Shown: one piece after another, positions 53,753-62,288 of the stretch
How positions within the stretch are numbered: position 1 is the stretch's first letter
Layout of the letters: each line of letters starts with the position of its first letter
Source of the DNA: Chryseobacterium paludis
GTDB taxonomy: Bacteria > Bacteroidota > Bacteroidia > Flavobacteriales > Weeksellaceae
DNA length: 64,000 nucleotides
Assembly: GCF_025403485.1 (NCBI RefSeq)
Contig: NZ_CP099966.1
Location: 434,001 to 498,000, forward strand
Direction of reading: 5' to 3'
The notes under the pieces: generated by a model
Told to the model about the DNA's origin: nothing
What the model saw: the letters and a program-made list of their open reading frames with translations, nothing else
Databases searched by the model: none
Made by a program: the position numbers and the translations under genes

Positions 53753-55894
53753 TTATTTCAATTTTTCAATGATGGTTAATATTTGATCATTGGGAATTAC
53801 TAAATCCAAGTCGATTATTAAATCTTCTAAAGGTATTTCTGCATTACGATATTTTAATAATTGTGCACGGCAAGTGGTAAAATCCAAGACATTATTATTC
53901 TCAAAATTTTTGGTTATCCTAAACTCAATAATGTCTGCAATGATGTGCGATGAATAGCTGTCTTTAGCAAAAAAGATTGCATCCAAAATATACTCAGGAA
54001 TGATGGTTTTAAAGAATATATGTTTGCCAAGCATTATTGCAAACCAACCTTTGCCTTCTTGCTTTGCCATTGTAAGCACTCGTTTACCAGATACAGCTAC
54101 ATCTGCATTTTCCAAATCCAATTTTGCTTGGTCGCGAGTAGCTTTATCTACATAAACTTGTTTTATTATTCTTTGAACTTCCCAGTCATTTCCTTCAATA
54201 ACAAAATCAACTTCAAAAGTATGCTTTGCATAAAATGTCTTAACCCATATATTACCTGTTTCAAACAAATCAAGTTTTGCCTTCCTTTCCAAGCCTTTTT
54301 TCTGCGATCCGGCAACTTTCTTTTTAAATTTTATGATGTCATCCGTATCGCCTGCAACTACTGTTGTATTGCAAATAGCATCATCTAAATCAGTAAGTAT
54401 TGCGCATTTTCTCTTAATTCTATCACTATGGAAAAGTTGAGCTACATTTTCAAAACCGGTGCTTCGAATATTTATCAGGCTTATTCCTAATTCATCAAGT
54501 CCCACACCAAGAACTTTTTTTACCATTATTGGTATTAAAATTTCCTCGGCATCACCTTCAACTAAAATTACCCCCTTTGCAAAAAGTAGGTTAGTTCTAA
54601 CCGCATCTAGATAGCGTTGTATTTGGTTAATATTTTCTGGTAATAAACCTGTTGAAGGTTGATAGACTTCAGCGTAATTGAGTTTCTTGGCAAGAATATT
54701 TATGTTCTCAACGTTACTGACTTCTGAAATTTGTGTTGAATGTGTCGAATAAATAATTTGCGTGTCGCCATAATTTAACTTGTCAAAAAGTGTCTTTTGA
54801 ATGTGATTATGAATATGGGCTTCTGGCTCCTCTATAATCAGGAAATTTGCAAAAGTATCTTTAGATTTTCTATATTTAAATTCTAAAAGTTTTAGGGTAA
54901 GAAATATAAGATTTGCACCTCCTAAACTTAATTCGTGTATTCCCCCTTCGTAATCTTCTCCAGGTTCGCCGATAAAAAGTTTTAACGACTGCAGAAGCTT
55001 TTCTGCTTCATCTGGTACACTAGATTTAATGGAAAGAGACGATGGTGAGTAAGTCAATCCAACCGCGTCTTGTATAGTAGATTTAATATCTCCTCTGATG
55101 TTTTGTACATCAGGAAGTGCTTCAATATTTTCATTTAAATCGTTAACTAAATCACTTATTGGCTTATAATCAACTTCTTTAATTTCTCCACTTTTATTTT
55201 TTAATAGTGTAAGTAAAGGGTTAGTTCTATTGTTATGAAAATCACTTACAACATCTCGCAAAGCTTGAATAAATGTAAAGGAAATTTCTTTGGCAACAGA
55301 TAATTGATGTGGAATTCTTGAGCCAAATTTAGAAGTATCAATCGATACAGGAAAAATTACATTTTCGAAATCACCAACAAGCTCTTTATAAACCTCAGGA
55401 TCATTGAAATTGGCCATACTTTTTCCTGTGAAGAAAGTTTCATAATTATCTTGGATGGTAATGTCATCTAGTATTGCTTGCAAACTTTCTTGATCTCCTT
55501 CTTTCAGTTCAGATAATTTTTGTCTAATATCTGCTTTTGGTCGAAAAAATAAATTGTAAGTAGCTTTTTTTACATAATCTTCTTCCGCAATTCCGGCACC
55601 GTGAATAAAAAGAGATTGTATAGCCTCTTCATTATTAAGTTCATCAAATTCAATGCTAATGATTATCCAATGGCCTTTCCATTTATTTTTATCCAATTGC
55701 CTATTGAAATCTCCTTCTCCTAATTTATAAGCAAATTGCATTGAAGCATCTTCTAGAAGAAGCCGAATAGCTCTGAATACATTTGTTTTTCCAGAACCAT
55801 TTTCTCCAATAACTGTGTTTATACCTTTCTGAAAGTAAAAACTTGCATTTGAAAAATTTCTATAATTGATGAGTGAAACTTTAGATATGTGCAT
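53753..55894 (-). CDS. gajA-like: class 2 OLD-family ATPase/TOPRIM nuclease, GajA-like
   Basis: 713 residues. N-terminal ABC-type ATPase: Walker A GENGSGKTN (30-38), signature-like ELSLGGANLIFL, Walker B FLIIEEPEAHIH, and H-loop QIIYSTHSTQISE. After it comes the TOPRIM domain: GVILVEGDAEEILIP (catalytic Glu) and CAILTDLDDA (Asp-x-Asp). This is the OLD nuclease layout, and the adjacent UvrD-like gene makes it class 2. Gabija GajA nicks DNA when nucleotide levels fall during infection; the same is expected but not shown here. It is longer than Bacillus GajA (about 578), with about 180 additional residues at the C-terminus (ILDAIFFAKDSYSSHIIADI). Confidence 0.87.
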   Translation of the reverse strand: MHISKVSLINYRNFSNASFYFQKGINTVIGENGSGKTNVFRAIRLLLEDASMQFAYKLGEGDFNRQLDKNKWKGHWIIISIEFDELNNEEAIQSLFIHGAGIAEEDYVKKATYNLFFRPKADIRQKLSELKEGDQESLQAILDDITIQDNYETFFTGKSMANFNDPEVYKELVGDFENVIFPVSIDTSKFGSRIPHQLSVAKEISFTFIQALRDVVSDFHNNRTNPLLTLLKNKSGEIKEVDYKPISDLVNDLNENIEALPDVQNIRGDIKSTIQDAVGLTYSPSSLSIKSSVPDEAEKLLQSLKLFIGEPGEDYEGGIHELSLGGANLIFLTLKLLEFKYRKSKDTFANFLIIEEPEAHIHNHIQKTLFDKLNYGDTQIIYSTHSTQISEVSNVENINILAKKLNYAEVYQPSTGLLPENINQIQRYLDAVRTNLLFAKGVILVEGDAEEILIPIMVKKVLGVGLDELGISLINIRSTGFENVAQLFHSDRIKRKCAILTDLDDAICNTTVVAGDTDDIIKFKKKVAGSQKKGLERKAKLDLFETGNIWVKTFYAKHTFEVDFVIEGNDWEVQRIIKQVYVDKATRDQAKLDLENADVAVSGKRVLTMAKQEGKGWFAIMLGKHIFFKTIIPEYILDAIFFAKDSYSSHIIADIIEFRITKNFENNNVLDFTTCRAQLLKYRNAEIPLEDLIIDLDLVIPNDQILTIIEKLK

Positions 55895-56073
55895 TTAAAA
55901 AAAAATAGTATGTAATAATTATTAATTATTATTATAAATCTTTATTAAAAGTTTTCTGTACTAATATTTATACTAGCGCAGTACTGTAAAAATCAAGATT
56001 ATAACTCATTGTCTTCTCATAAAATTTCTACTATATAATAACATTTGCGAACTCTTAAATCAATTTATATGTA

Positions 56074-57066
56074 CTAAACTAGATGGGATTTTAATGTAAC
56101 ATATTTTTCAGTAATATCAATGACTTCATGTTTGTAATTTAATTTACTTACTATAATGTTATTCTTAACATCTCTATCAATTTGAAATAATCTATCATTA
56201 TAGTTTTTAGCTATTTCTAAAAAAAACAAAAATAAATACAAACTATCACTTTTAAAATAGTATTTTTTAGAAAAATTGTTAATTACTTCAATCTTTGAGA
56301 ATCTTGAATTGCTGAAAAATAAAGTAGAAACTATTACTTTTTGAATCGAATCTTTATCAAAGAAAATGTTACGATTTTGTAGATTATCGATCTCTGTGGT
56401 ATTTTGTTTTTCGTCAATAATGCGAAGGGGATGTGAAACTTTCCCGAGATCATTTTTTTTGATCATCAACCGCCATTCTCTTTCATAATTCCAAATTACA
56501 TCTTTAACAGAAATTGAATATATCATTGGAAGTAAAGCCTCTACAGTCATTTTACTTCCATTTAATATCCTAACTATAAACTTTTTAAATTCAATCCTTT
56601 CCAAAGGTTTATAATCTATTGGATACAATAATTTATTATCGCAAACTATTGAATCGAAAAACATTTCCTGTTTAAATTCTACGCAAAAGCCTAATTCGGA
56701 GGTGTAATGTGGCCAAAAAAGATTATTATCAAATGAATCTGTCAAGCATAAGACCCCTCGATGGGCAAAAAAATCTTCAGGAATATTTTTAGAGATATAA
56801 TCAAACATGTACTGCCAATCATTTCCTGTCTCAAGTGTATATTCATCGATAAATGACTCCAAGTTCCAAAGTTGACTACTTCCTTCCATTATATCATTGA
56901 GCTTAAATGGATTCGAAAAATGCACTTTGCTTGTTATAAAGTTATTAATACTATTTTTATTAATCGAAAAATATTTATAAAGCTTATCTGGTAAAGGCTC
57001 GTGCACTTCAACTGCTAAATCATTATTATACAGGGTGAATGATTTGCGATCTAATGGTAAATTCAT
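56074..57066 (-). CDS. DUF2971-family protein
   Basis: 330 residues. The DUF2971 pattern is clear: KLYKYFSINKNSINNFITSK, VHFSNPFKLNDIMEG, GVLCLTDSFDNNLFWPHYTS, LGFCVEFKQE, and VIWNYEREWRLMIKK. The family is common in phage-defence islands and prophages; its activity is unknown. It is 180 bases upstream of the OLD gene on the same strand and may belong to the same transcript. Confidence 0.82.
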   Translation of the reverse strand: MNLPLDRKSFTLYNNDLAVEVHEPLPDKLYKYFSINKNSINNFITSKVHFSNPFKLNDIMEGSSQLWNLESFIDEYTLETGNDWQYMFDYISKNIPEDFFAHRGVLCLTDSFDNNLFWPHYTSELGFCVEFKQEMFFDSIVCDNKLLYPIDYKPLERIEFKKFIVRILNGSKMTVEALLPMIYSISVKDVIWNYEREWRLMIKKNDLGKVSHPLRIIDEKQNTTEIDNLQNRNIFFDKDSIQKVIVSTLFFSNSRFSKIEVINNFSKKYYFKSDSLYLFLFFLEIAKNYNDRLFQIDRDVKNNIIVSKLNYKHEVIDITEKYVTLKSHLV

Positions 57067-57334
57067 TTCTGATTATTAGTTAACCAAAAATACAAAAATT
57101 TTGATCTGTTTATTTTTTAAGGATGGGTTTTTATTTAAATATTAAAGAAAAATGTAGTATTTATTACACTTTATCAATATTTTAGAGAATTTTGATTAGT
57201 TTAAAATATAAATTCTTTATAGAAGAATTAAAAGAAATGTTGCAACTATTTTCGGATCTTTTCTACAAATATATCGGGTTTAAAAATCCCAACTCTTTTC
57301 AAGACCATGCCATATAGCATTTTTTCAGAAGATC

Positions 57335-58072
57335 TTATTTTAAATCGAGGTAAGTTAGAATAAATTTTCTTTCTGTGCTTTTGGGTATGATTGGAATTAT
57401 AATTTCTCCAGTTTGCTTAAGCCTATTGTCTTTCATAGTCTTTGACGTTTTATTTTCTTTAAAATTAATTGTTATTAAAAAACCTTTCAAAAGAAAAGAA
57501 TAGCAAGTTTCCGTTTCCAATTTACTTCTAAATGGTTGAACAATTAATTGATCAAATTCGGAGTTTTTATCAAGTTTCAATATATTTAATTGGAATTCTA
57601 AGTCATCGGTAAATGTATTTTCATATACAATTTTTCGAATCTTCTCATTATAAGGACCTAAATTGATGTCAGTAAATTCCTCAAACGTACAAATGTCAGC
57701 TCTAAATAAAATTGAAAGAAAGAAATTTTTAAATCTTTCATAATCTAAGTTTTCAACTTTTAGAGTTTCAATGTCTCCTGATTTTCCCTTAGTACATTTT
57801 ACATCTTTATTTTTTCCTGACAATATATCAGCAAGGTAAGATTCATATTTTCCACCAATTAATCTATTTTCACAATCGCTGCATAATAGTCCTCCCTCAT
57901 AAACACCTGACGAAGGTCTACTAATTTTAGGATTTTTCTTAATGATTTCTTCTGTGGATACTTTAATAATCTTATGATTTTTATCGTACAAATCTTTGTA
58001 TAAAAAATCGGGGTAAATATGTGATTTCTTAACTAAAGTCTTTTCTATCTTGCATAACCTGCAGTTTTTCAT
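57335..58072 (-). CDS. HNH-like zinc protein
   Basis: 245 residues. The N-terminus has CRLCK (4-8), KSHIYPDFLY (a His of HNH type) and LLCSDCENRLIGGKYE, giving a Cys2-His-Cys2 layout seen in HNH-like endonucleases of accessory islands. The C-terminal 150 residues are unrecognised. It might be a DNA- or RNA-cutting effector. It is on the same strand as the DUF2971 and OLD genes, 268 bases upstream. Confidence 0.6.
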   Translation of the reverse strand: MKNCRLCKIEKTLVKKSHIYPDFLYKDLYDKNHKIIKVSTEEIIKKNPKISRPSSGVYEGGLLCSDCENRLIGGKYESYLADILSGKNKDVKCTKGKSGDIETLKVENLDYERFKNFFLSILFRADICTFEEFTDINLGPYNEKIRKIVYENTFTDDLEFQLNILKLDKNSEFDQLIVQPFRSKLETETCYSFLLKGFLITINFKENKTSKTMKDNRLKQTGEIIIPIIPKSTERKFILTYLDLK

Positions 58073-58192
58073 AAATGATTTATTTAATTATTTTTAACCA
58101 ACTGTTACATCCGCTTAAAATCAATATTAATGAAAAAACTAAGTATAGTCAAAATTTTTTAAACATTTAATAACTTTACAAAAACCACAAAT

Positions 58193-58339
58193 ATGAAAGC
58201 ATTAAAAATCTACAGTATTATTTCAACTATTGCAATTATTGTATTTTCAGTTTCAGTTTACAATACAAATAAAGATGTTAGCAAAATAAAAAAAGAATTA
58301 AAAGAAACAGAAGAAGTTCTTGATCAATGTTCTGATTGA
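58193..58339 (+). CDS. 48-aa membrane-anchored mini-protein
   Basis: A small frame, MKALKIYSIISTIAIIVFSV then SVYNTNKDVSKIKKELKETE and EVLDQCSD: one N-terminal membrane span, then a charged coiled-coil-like helix ending in a Cys. It has typical protein composition and an ATG start, and a palindromic terminator follows 26 bases after the stop. The function is unknown. It is convergent with the XRE gene. Confidence 0.5.
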   Translation: MKALKIYSIISTIAIIVFSVSVYNTNKDVSKIKKELKETEEVLDQCSD

Positions 58340-58365
58340 TACTATCAGGAAGTTAATAAGTAAAA

Positions 58366-58389
58366 AAAATCCTAACTAGTTAGGATTTT
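58366..58389. terminator. bidirectional terminator
   Basis: AAAATCCTAACT-AGTTAGGATTTT is a perfect 24-base palindrome flanked by A and T runs. It serves the mini-protein gene on the plus strand and the XRE gene on the minus strand, whose stop codon lies inside it. Confidence 0.75.
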
Positions 58390-58637
58390 ATCTTTTTATA
58401 CTTGCAAAAAAAATCTTCCAAAGTCATTTTCTTCTTTTGACAGATTTTAATTAAAGTTTTTAGGGACATATTGTAATCAGTCTTTGATGTTCCTAATGCA
58501 ATATTTTTAATTCTTCTCACTGTACTTTCTTCTACACCGCATTTTGATGCAAAATCTCGCTGTGATTCCGCAGTTGAAATCCAGTTTTGGTAAATGTATT
58601 TACAAATAGCAATAATAACGTCTTTCTCATCGTCCAT
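58380..58637 (-). CDS. small HTH (XRE-type) regulator
   Basis: 85 residues with a helix-turn-helix: AESQRDFASKCGVEESTVRR and IKNIALGTSKTDYNMSLKTL, ending in KKKMTLEDFFCKYKKIKS. The spacing fits the Cro/C1 domain with a long last loop. It is the first gene of the leftward defence-type cargo and the most likely regulator of it, reading away from the SusC leader. Confidence 0.72.
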   Translation of the reverse strand: MDDEKDVIIAICKYIYQNWISTAESQRDFASKCGVEESTVRRIKNIALGTSKTDYNMSLKTLIKICQKKKMTLEDFFCKYKKIKS

Positions 58638-58707
58638 TACAACAAATTAAAAGAAAGAGCAAAAAAATAGTGCGGTTTTCTGTGCGCAATAGTGAAATAT
58701 TGTTATA

Positions 58708-58740
58708 TTTGTAAAATAGGTTACAATTAATGTAACTTTG
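58708..58740 (+). promoter_or_regulatory. strong Bacteroidota-type promoter
   Basis: TTTG at 58708-58711 and TAACTTTG at 58733-58740 match the -33 TTTG and -7 TAnnTTTG boxes with a 21-base spacer, the usual spacing for this phylum. Transcription would start near 58747, directly ahead of the structured RNA. It is the best promoter in the window. Confidence 0.75.
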
Positions 58741-58769
58741 CGATACTTCAAAGAATAATAGAAGCTATT

Positions 58770-58953
58770 GCTTAGAATCTCGCTTAGAAAACTGGTAATT
58801 TACGGAACGAGAGGATAAGTACTAAGCTCACGACCTAGGCGTGGGCTCTCTTATCTGTTCCAAGGTATACCAGTACCCCTAAGCTGATAACGTAGAGTCC
58901 CACGCCGTCTTTTTCCAATGCTGTTCGCTTTATCTCTACGTTACAATCTAAGC
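58770..58953 (+). ncRNA. structured RNA element, candidate new class
   Basis: The sequence pairs with itself in a nested three-way junction. P1: GCTTAGA (58770-58776) with TCTAAGC (58947-58953). Arm A: GCTTAG (58782) with CTAAGC (58879); inside it ACTGGTA with TACCAGT, GGAAC with GTTCC, GATAAG with CTTATC, and GCTCACG with CGTGGGC. Arm B: AACGTAGAG with CTCTACGTT. GGCGTGGG in arm A is also the exact complement of CCCACGCC in arm B, so an alternative fold or tertiary contact is possible. It has no long ORF and a higher GC content than the flanks. It is not tmRNA, RNase P, SRP or a tRNA by motif. Confidence 0.65.
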
Positions 58954-58987
58954 CCGCTTCCTAAAATAGTATCAGATTTACACGATA

Positions 58988-59010
58988 CAATAGGATTGTA
59001 CAACCTATTG
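58988..59010 (+). promoter_or_regulatory. hairpin after the structured RNA
   Basis: CAATAGG and CCTATTG pair, with TTG-TA-CAA continuing the stem inside (10 bp with one bulge). No T-tract follows, so it is unlikely to be a terminator. CAATAG can also pair with CTATTG just upstream of P1, giving an alternative closing stem. Confidence 0.5.
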
Positions 59011-59080
59011 CGGCTTTACAGCTTTCACGGGAACACAAATTTCATTCATATTCATTCATTCATTTTTTGATGGGTGCTTT

Positions 59081-59128
59081 GGGCAGGAGGTTTTGCTATG
59101 TCCTTAATAAAACTTCCTCCCAAGCCTC
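59081..59128 (+). promoter_or_regulatory. leader hairpin sequestering a ribosome-binding site
   Basis: GGGCAGGAGGTTTT (59081-59094) pairs with AAAACTTCCTCCC (59109-59121) with one bulge and one G-T pair. The left arm contains the ribosome-binding site AGGAGG of the tiny ORF at 59098; the right arm lies inside that ORF. A second copy of GAGGAGG near 59231-59237, ahead of susC, could compete for the same right arm. This resembles translational attenuation leaders. A (TTCA)n tract lies just before it (59041-59066). Confidence 0.5.
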
Positions 59129-59133
59129 ATTAA
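59098..59133 (+). CDS. possible leader peptide MSLIKLPPKPH
   Basis: An 11-residue ORF with a perfect AGGAGG seven bases ahead of its ATG, unusual in a phylum that rarely uses strong Shine-Dalgarno sites. It is rich in Pro and Lys (LPPKPH), and consecutive Pro codons slow ribosomes. It sits within the hairpin just described. It could couple ribosome progress to expression of susC downstream, or be chance. Confidence 0.4.
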   Translation: MSLIKLPPKPH

Positions 59134-59274
59134 ATAAATACATAACAACTAAAAACATTATCTAAGAAACAGAAAGTAACCAGTAACCATAGAAAAAAGA
59201 AAAGCCCTTTCCACAAAAGTTGACTGCTTGAGGAGGAAAGAGCAAAGTTTAACGAATTAAACCTTTTCAAAAGT

Positions 59275-62200
59275 ATGAAAAAAAACTTTTGCAGCCTAAG
59301 CTATCTTCAAATGGCTTTTGGCTTCACATTGCTCGTCTCGGGTATTGCAATAGGGCAGGAGCGGAGTATTTCCGGTACTGTCACGGGGAATGACCGGCCT
59401 TTAAGTGATGTTTCCGTGTTTCAGGAAGGGAGCGATAAGGTCACTATGACCAACAAAAGCGGATTTTATCAGATAACAGTTTCAGGGAAAGACCCCGTCC
59501 TTATCTTCCGGTATCCGGATTATCCACAGCAAAGAATAGCGGTGGTTGATGACAAGCCCCTCGTTAATGTTTCCTTTAGTGAAAAGATTAAAGGGATTGA
59601 AGAAGTCGTGCTCAATGCAGGCTATTACAGGGTAAAAGAGAAAGAGAGTACGGGAAGTATAGCCAAGGTTTCGGCTAAGGATATAGAGAATCAGCCTGTC
59701 ACTAATGTGCTTTCTGCGGTACAGGGAAGAGTGACAGGGGTAAACATTACCCAGAATTCAGGGGTTGCGGGTGGAGGCTATGATATACAGATCCGTGGGA
59801 GGAACAGCCTTCGTAACCTGACCAACAGTGTAGTGGATGGTAACCAGCCTTTGTATGTGATTGATGGCGTACCGATGGGAGGCCAGCTTAATTCAGCTTT
59901 CTCGGTAAGCATTATGCCCCTCCGAAATATAAGCCCTCTGAATGCCATCAGCCCGAATGATATTGAGAGCATTGAAATTTTAAAGGATGCTGATGCAACG
60001 GCTATTTACGGTTCAAGAGGAGCCAATGGGGTAGTGTTGGTTACAACCAAGAAAGGCAAAAGAGGTAAATTGGGAGTATTACTCAGTACCACCTATAGCA
60101 TAAGCAGCGTGGGGAGTCATATGGATATGATGAACACCGAGCAGTATCTATCGATGCGAAGGCAGGCTTATGCTAATGATGGAATTACCGCATTGCCTGC
60201 TACCGCTTATGATGTCAATGGGGTATGGGATGTGGGCAGGTATACCGACTGGCAGCAGGAACTGATAGGGAAAAGGGCTACAGGAAGCATGACGCAGGCC
60301 AGTGTAAGCGGTGGGACGGATACCAATACTTTTTTAGTGAGCTTTTCCCATAATGACCAGTCTACGGTATTTCCGGGGGACTATCATTACAAGACTAATA
60401 TTTTAAATTCATCATTCAGCCACTCTTCCTTAGATAAGAAGTTCAGGATTGAAGTGTCCAATATGTTTTCATCGCTTTCCAATAATGTGGTCAATACCGA
60501 TCTTACTTCCAAAGCTTTAACCTTGAGTCCCAATGCTCCTATATTGTATGATTCAAATGGCGGCCTGAATTGGGAGAACAATACCTTTACCAACCCATTA
60601 GCCTCTTTAGTCAGTACCTATTCGAATAAGGTACTGCAATGGAACACTAATGTCAATACATTGTATAAGTTCTGGAAGGATTTTGTTTTTAAGACAAACG
60701 GTGGGATCAACTACCAGAACTTAGAGGAAGTTTCCCTGATGCCCAGTACGATGTACAATCCGGCCTATGGGATTACTCCGGAGAGTTCTTCTGCCTCGAA
60801 GAGCAGCAACACAGTATTCTCTTACATCATAGAGCCCCAGCTCTCATGGGCAAAGAGACTGGGTGACCATAAAATGGATATCCTTGTCGGGACTTCTTTT
60901 CAGCAGAGCACCAGCAGGCAGTCTTCCATGACGGGCGTAGGCTTTGCCAGTAATGCACTGATTAATAATATCGGTGCGGCCACTACAAAAATTATTTCGA
61001 ATCAGATTACAAATCCCTATAAATATGCAGCCTTATATGCGCGGGTCAACTATCAATATAAAAACCGGTATATAATTAATATAACCGGCAGGCGTGATGC
61101 GTCCAGCAGGTTTGGACCCTACAACAGAGTTGCGGACTTTGGGGCTGCGGGCGGGGCATGGCTCTTTACCAAAGAAGTCCTGTTTGATAAAATCAAGTGG
61201 CTGAGCTCTGGTAAGCTAAGGGCAAGCTATGGGATTACGGGAAGTGATTTTATAGGGGACTACCAGTTCCTTAATACCTACACCATCGGTACTGTGAATT
61301 ACAATGGGGTTACAGGATTGTATCCATCGAGGCTTTATAACCCTGCTTACAGCTGGGAGAAGACCAAAAAGCTGGAAGCGGCTCTGGAGCTGGGGTTTTT
61401 AAAAGACAGGATCACGCTGACCACTGCTTTTTACAGGAACCGCTCTTCAGATCAGTTGGTAGGGATTCCATTGCCTTCCATAACAGGCTTTTCCAGTGTT
61501 CTGGCTAATCTGGATGCTACTGTGGAGAACAGGGGCTGGGAAATGTCGCTTAATGTCAATGTTCTTAAATCCAGTGCATTGAAATGGGATTCCGGGATCA
61601 ACCTGAGCATTCCTAAAAACAAGCTGATCTCATTTCCGGGGCTGGAAGGCTCTACCTATGCCAATACGTATAAAGTAGGCTATCCTACATCGATCGTAAG
61701 GGTATTCCAGTATGAGGGTATTGATCCGGTTACCGGACAGTATACCTTTAAGGATTTTAACGGGGATGGAAAGATTTCTTCCCCTGATGATGCGCAGGCC
61801 ATAGAAAAAATAGGGGTTAAATATTATGGAGGCTGGCAGAACCAGGTTTCCTATAAAAATATCAGCCTTTCATTTCTTTTCTATTTCGTGAAGCAGAGAA
61901 ACTGGAACTATATCCGCACCATGGCGGTTCCGGGTACAATGAACAATATGCCTGAAGAATTTGTAAACGTATGGTCCCAGAATAACCCGGGCGGAATGAT
62001 CATGCCGTATTCAGCAGGCTCGAATGCGGTGGTCAACAGTCTAACCAATAACCTGAAGAACAGTACGGCTGCCATAGGGGATGCTTCATTTATCCGCCTG
62101 AAGAATGTACAGCTTAACTACCGTATAGAAAGCAAAGATAAATTCTTTAAAGATATAACGCTTTATGTGCAGGGACAGAACCTGTGGACCTGGACGAAGT

Positions 62201-62286
62201 ATTTCGGGCTTGACCCGGAGTTCAGCGTATCGGGTTACCTGCCGCCGCTTAAAACCTTTGCTTTTGGAATGCAGTTGAACTTTTAA
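59275..62286 (+). CDS. susC-like: SusC/RagA-type TonB-dependent outer-membrane transporter
   Basis: 1003 residues, the usual SusC length. Signal peptide (LQMAFGFTLLVSGIAIGQ), a carboxypeptidase-regulatory-like domain (RSISGTVTGNDRPLSDVSVF), the SusC plug with IQIRGRNSL and DATAIYGSRGANGVVLVTTK, then the beta-barrel ending in KTFAFGMQLNF. It imports a substrate across the outer membrane together with the SusD lipoprotein encoded 2 bases downstream. Substrate unknown; no glycoside hydrolase is seen. The gene is clearly richer in GC than the region to its left, consistent with it being part of an integrated element. The 530-base leader is described separately. Confidence 0.92.
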   Translation: MKKNFCSLSYLQMAFGFTLLVSGIAIGQERSISGTVTGNDRPLSDVSVFQEGSDKVTMTNKSGFYQITVSGKDPVLIFRYPDYPQQRIAVVDDKPLVNVSFSEKIKGIEEVVLNAGYYRVKEKESTGSIAKVSAKDIENQPVTNVLSAVQGRVTGVNITQNSGVAGGGYDIQIRGRNSLRNLTNSVVDGNQPLYVIDGVPMGGQLNSAFSVSIMPLRNISPLNAISPNDIESIEILKDADATAIYGSRGANGVVLVTTKKGKRGKLGVLLSTTYSISSVGSHMDMMNTEQYLSMRRQAYANDGITALPATAYDVNGVWDVGRYTDWQQELIGKRATGSMTQASVSGGTDTNTFLVSFSHNDQSTVFPGDYHYKTNILNSSFSHSSLDKKFRIEVSNMFSSLSNNVVNTDLTSKALTLSPNAPILYDSNGGLNWENNTFTNPLASLVSTYSNKVLQWNTNVNTLYKFWKDFVFKTNGGINYQNLEEVSLMPSTMYNPAYGITPESSSASKSSNTVFSYIIEPQLSWAKRLGDHKMDILVGTSFQQSTSRQSSMTGVGFASNALINNIGAATTKIISNQITNPYKYAALYARVNYQYKNRYIINITGRRDASSRFGPYNRVADFGAAGGAWLFTKEVLFDKIKWLSSGKLRASYGITGSDFIGDYQFLNTYTIGTVNYNGVTGLYPSRLYNPAYSWEKTKKLEAALELGFLKDRITLTTAFYRNRSSDQLVGIPLPSITGFSSVLANLDATVENRGWEMSLNVNVLKSSALKWDSGINLSIPKNKLISFPGLEGSTYANTYKVGYPTSIVRVFQYEGIDPVTGQYTFKDFNGDGKISSPDDAQAIEKIGVKYYGGWQNQVSYKNISLSFLFYFVKQRNWNYIRTMAVPGTMNNMPEEFVNVWSQNNPGGMIMPYSAGSNAVVNSLTNNLKNSTAAIGDASFIRLKNVQLNYRIESKDKFFKDITLYVQGQNLWTWTKYFGLDPEFSVSGYLPPLKTFAFGMQLNF

Positions 62287-62288
62287 AT

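Noticed and set aside
59081..59128. Reading the leader hairpin as an intrinsic terminator
   Set aside because: The stem is followed by CAAGCCTCATT, not a T-tract, and it contains a ribosome-binding site and ORF, so a translational role fits better.
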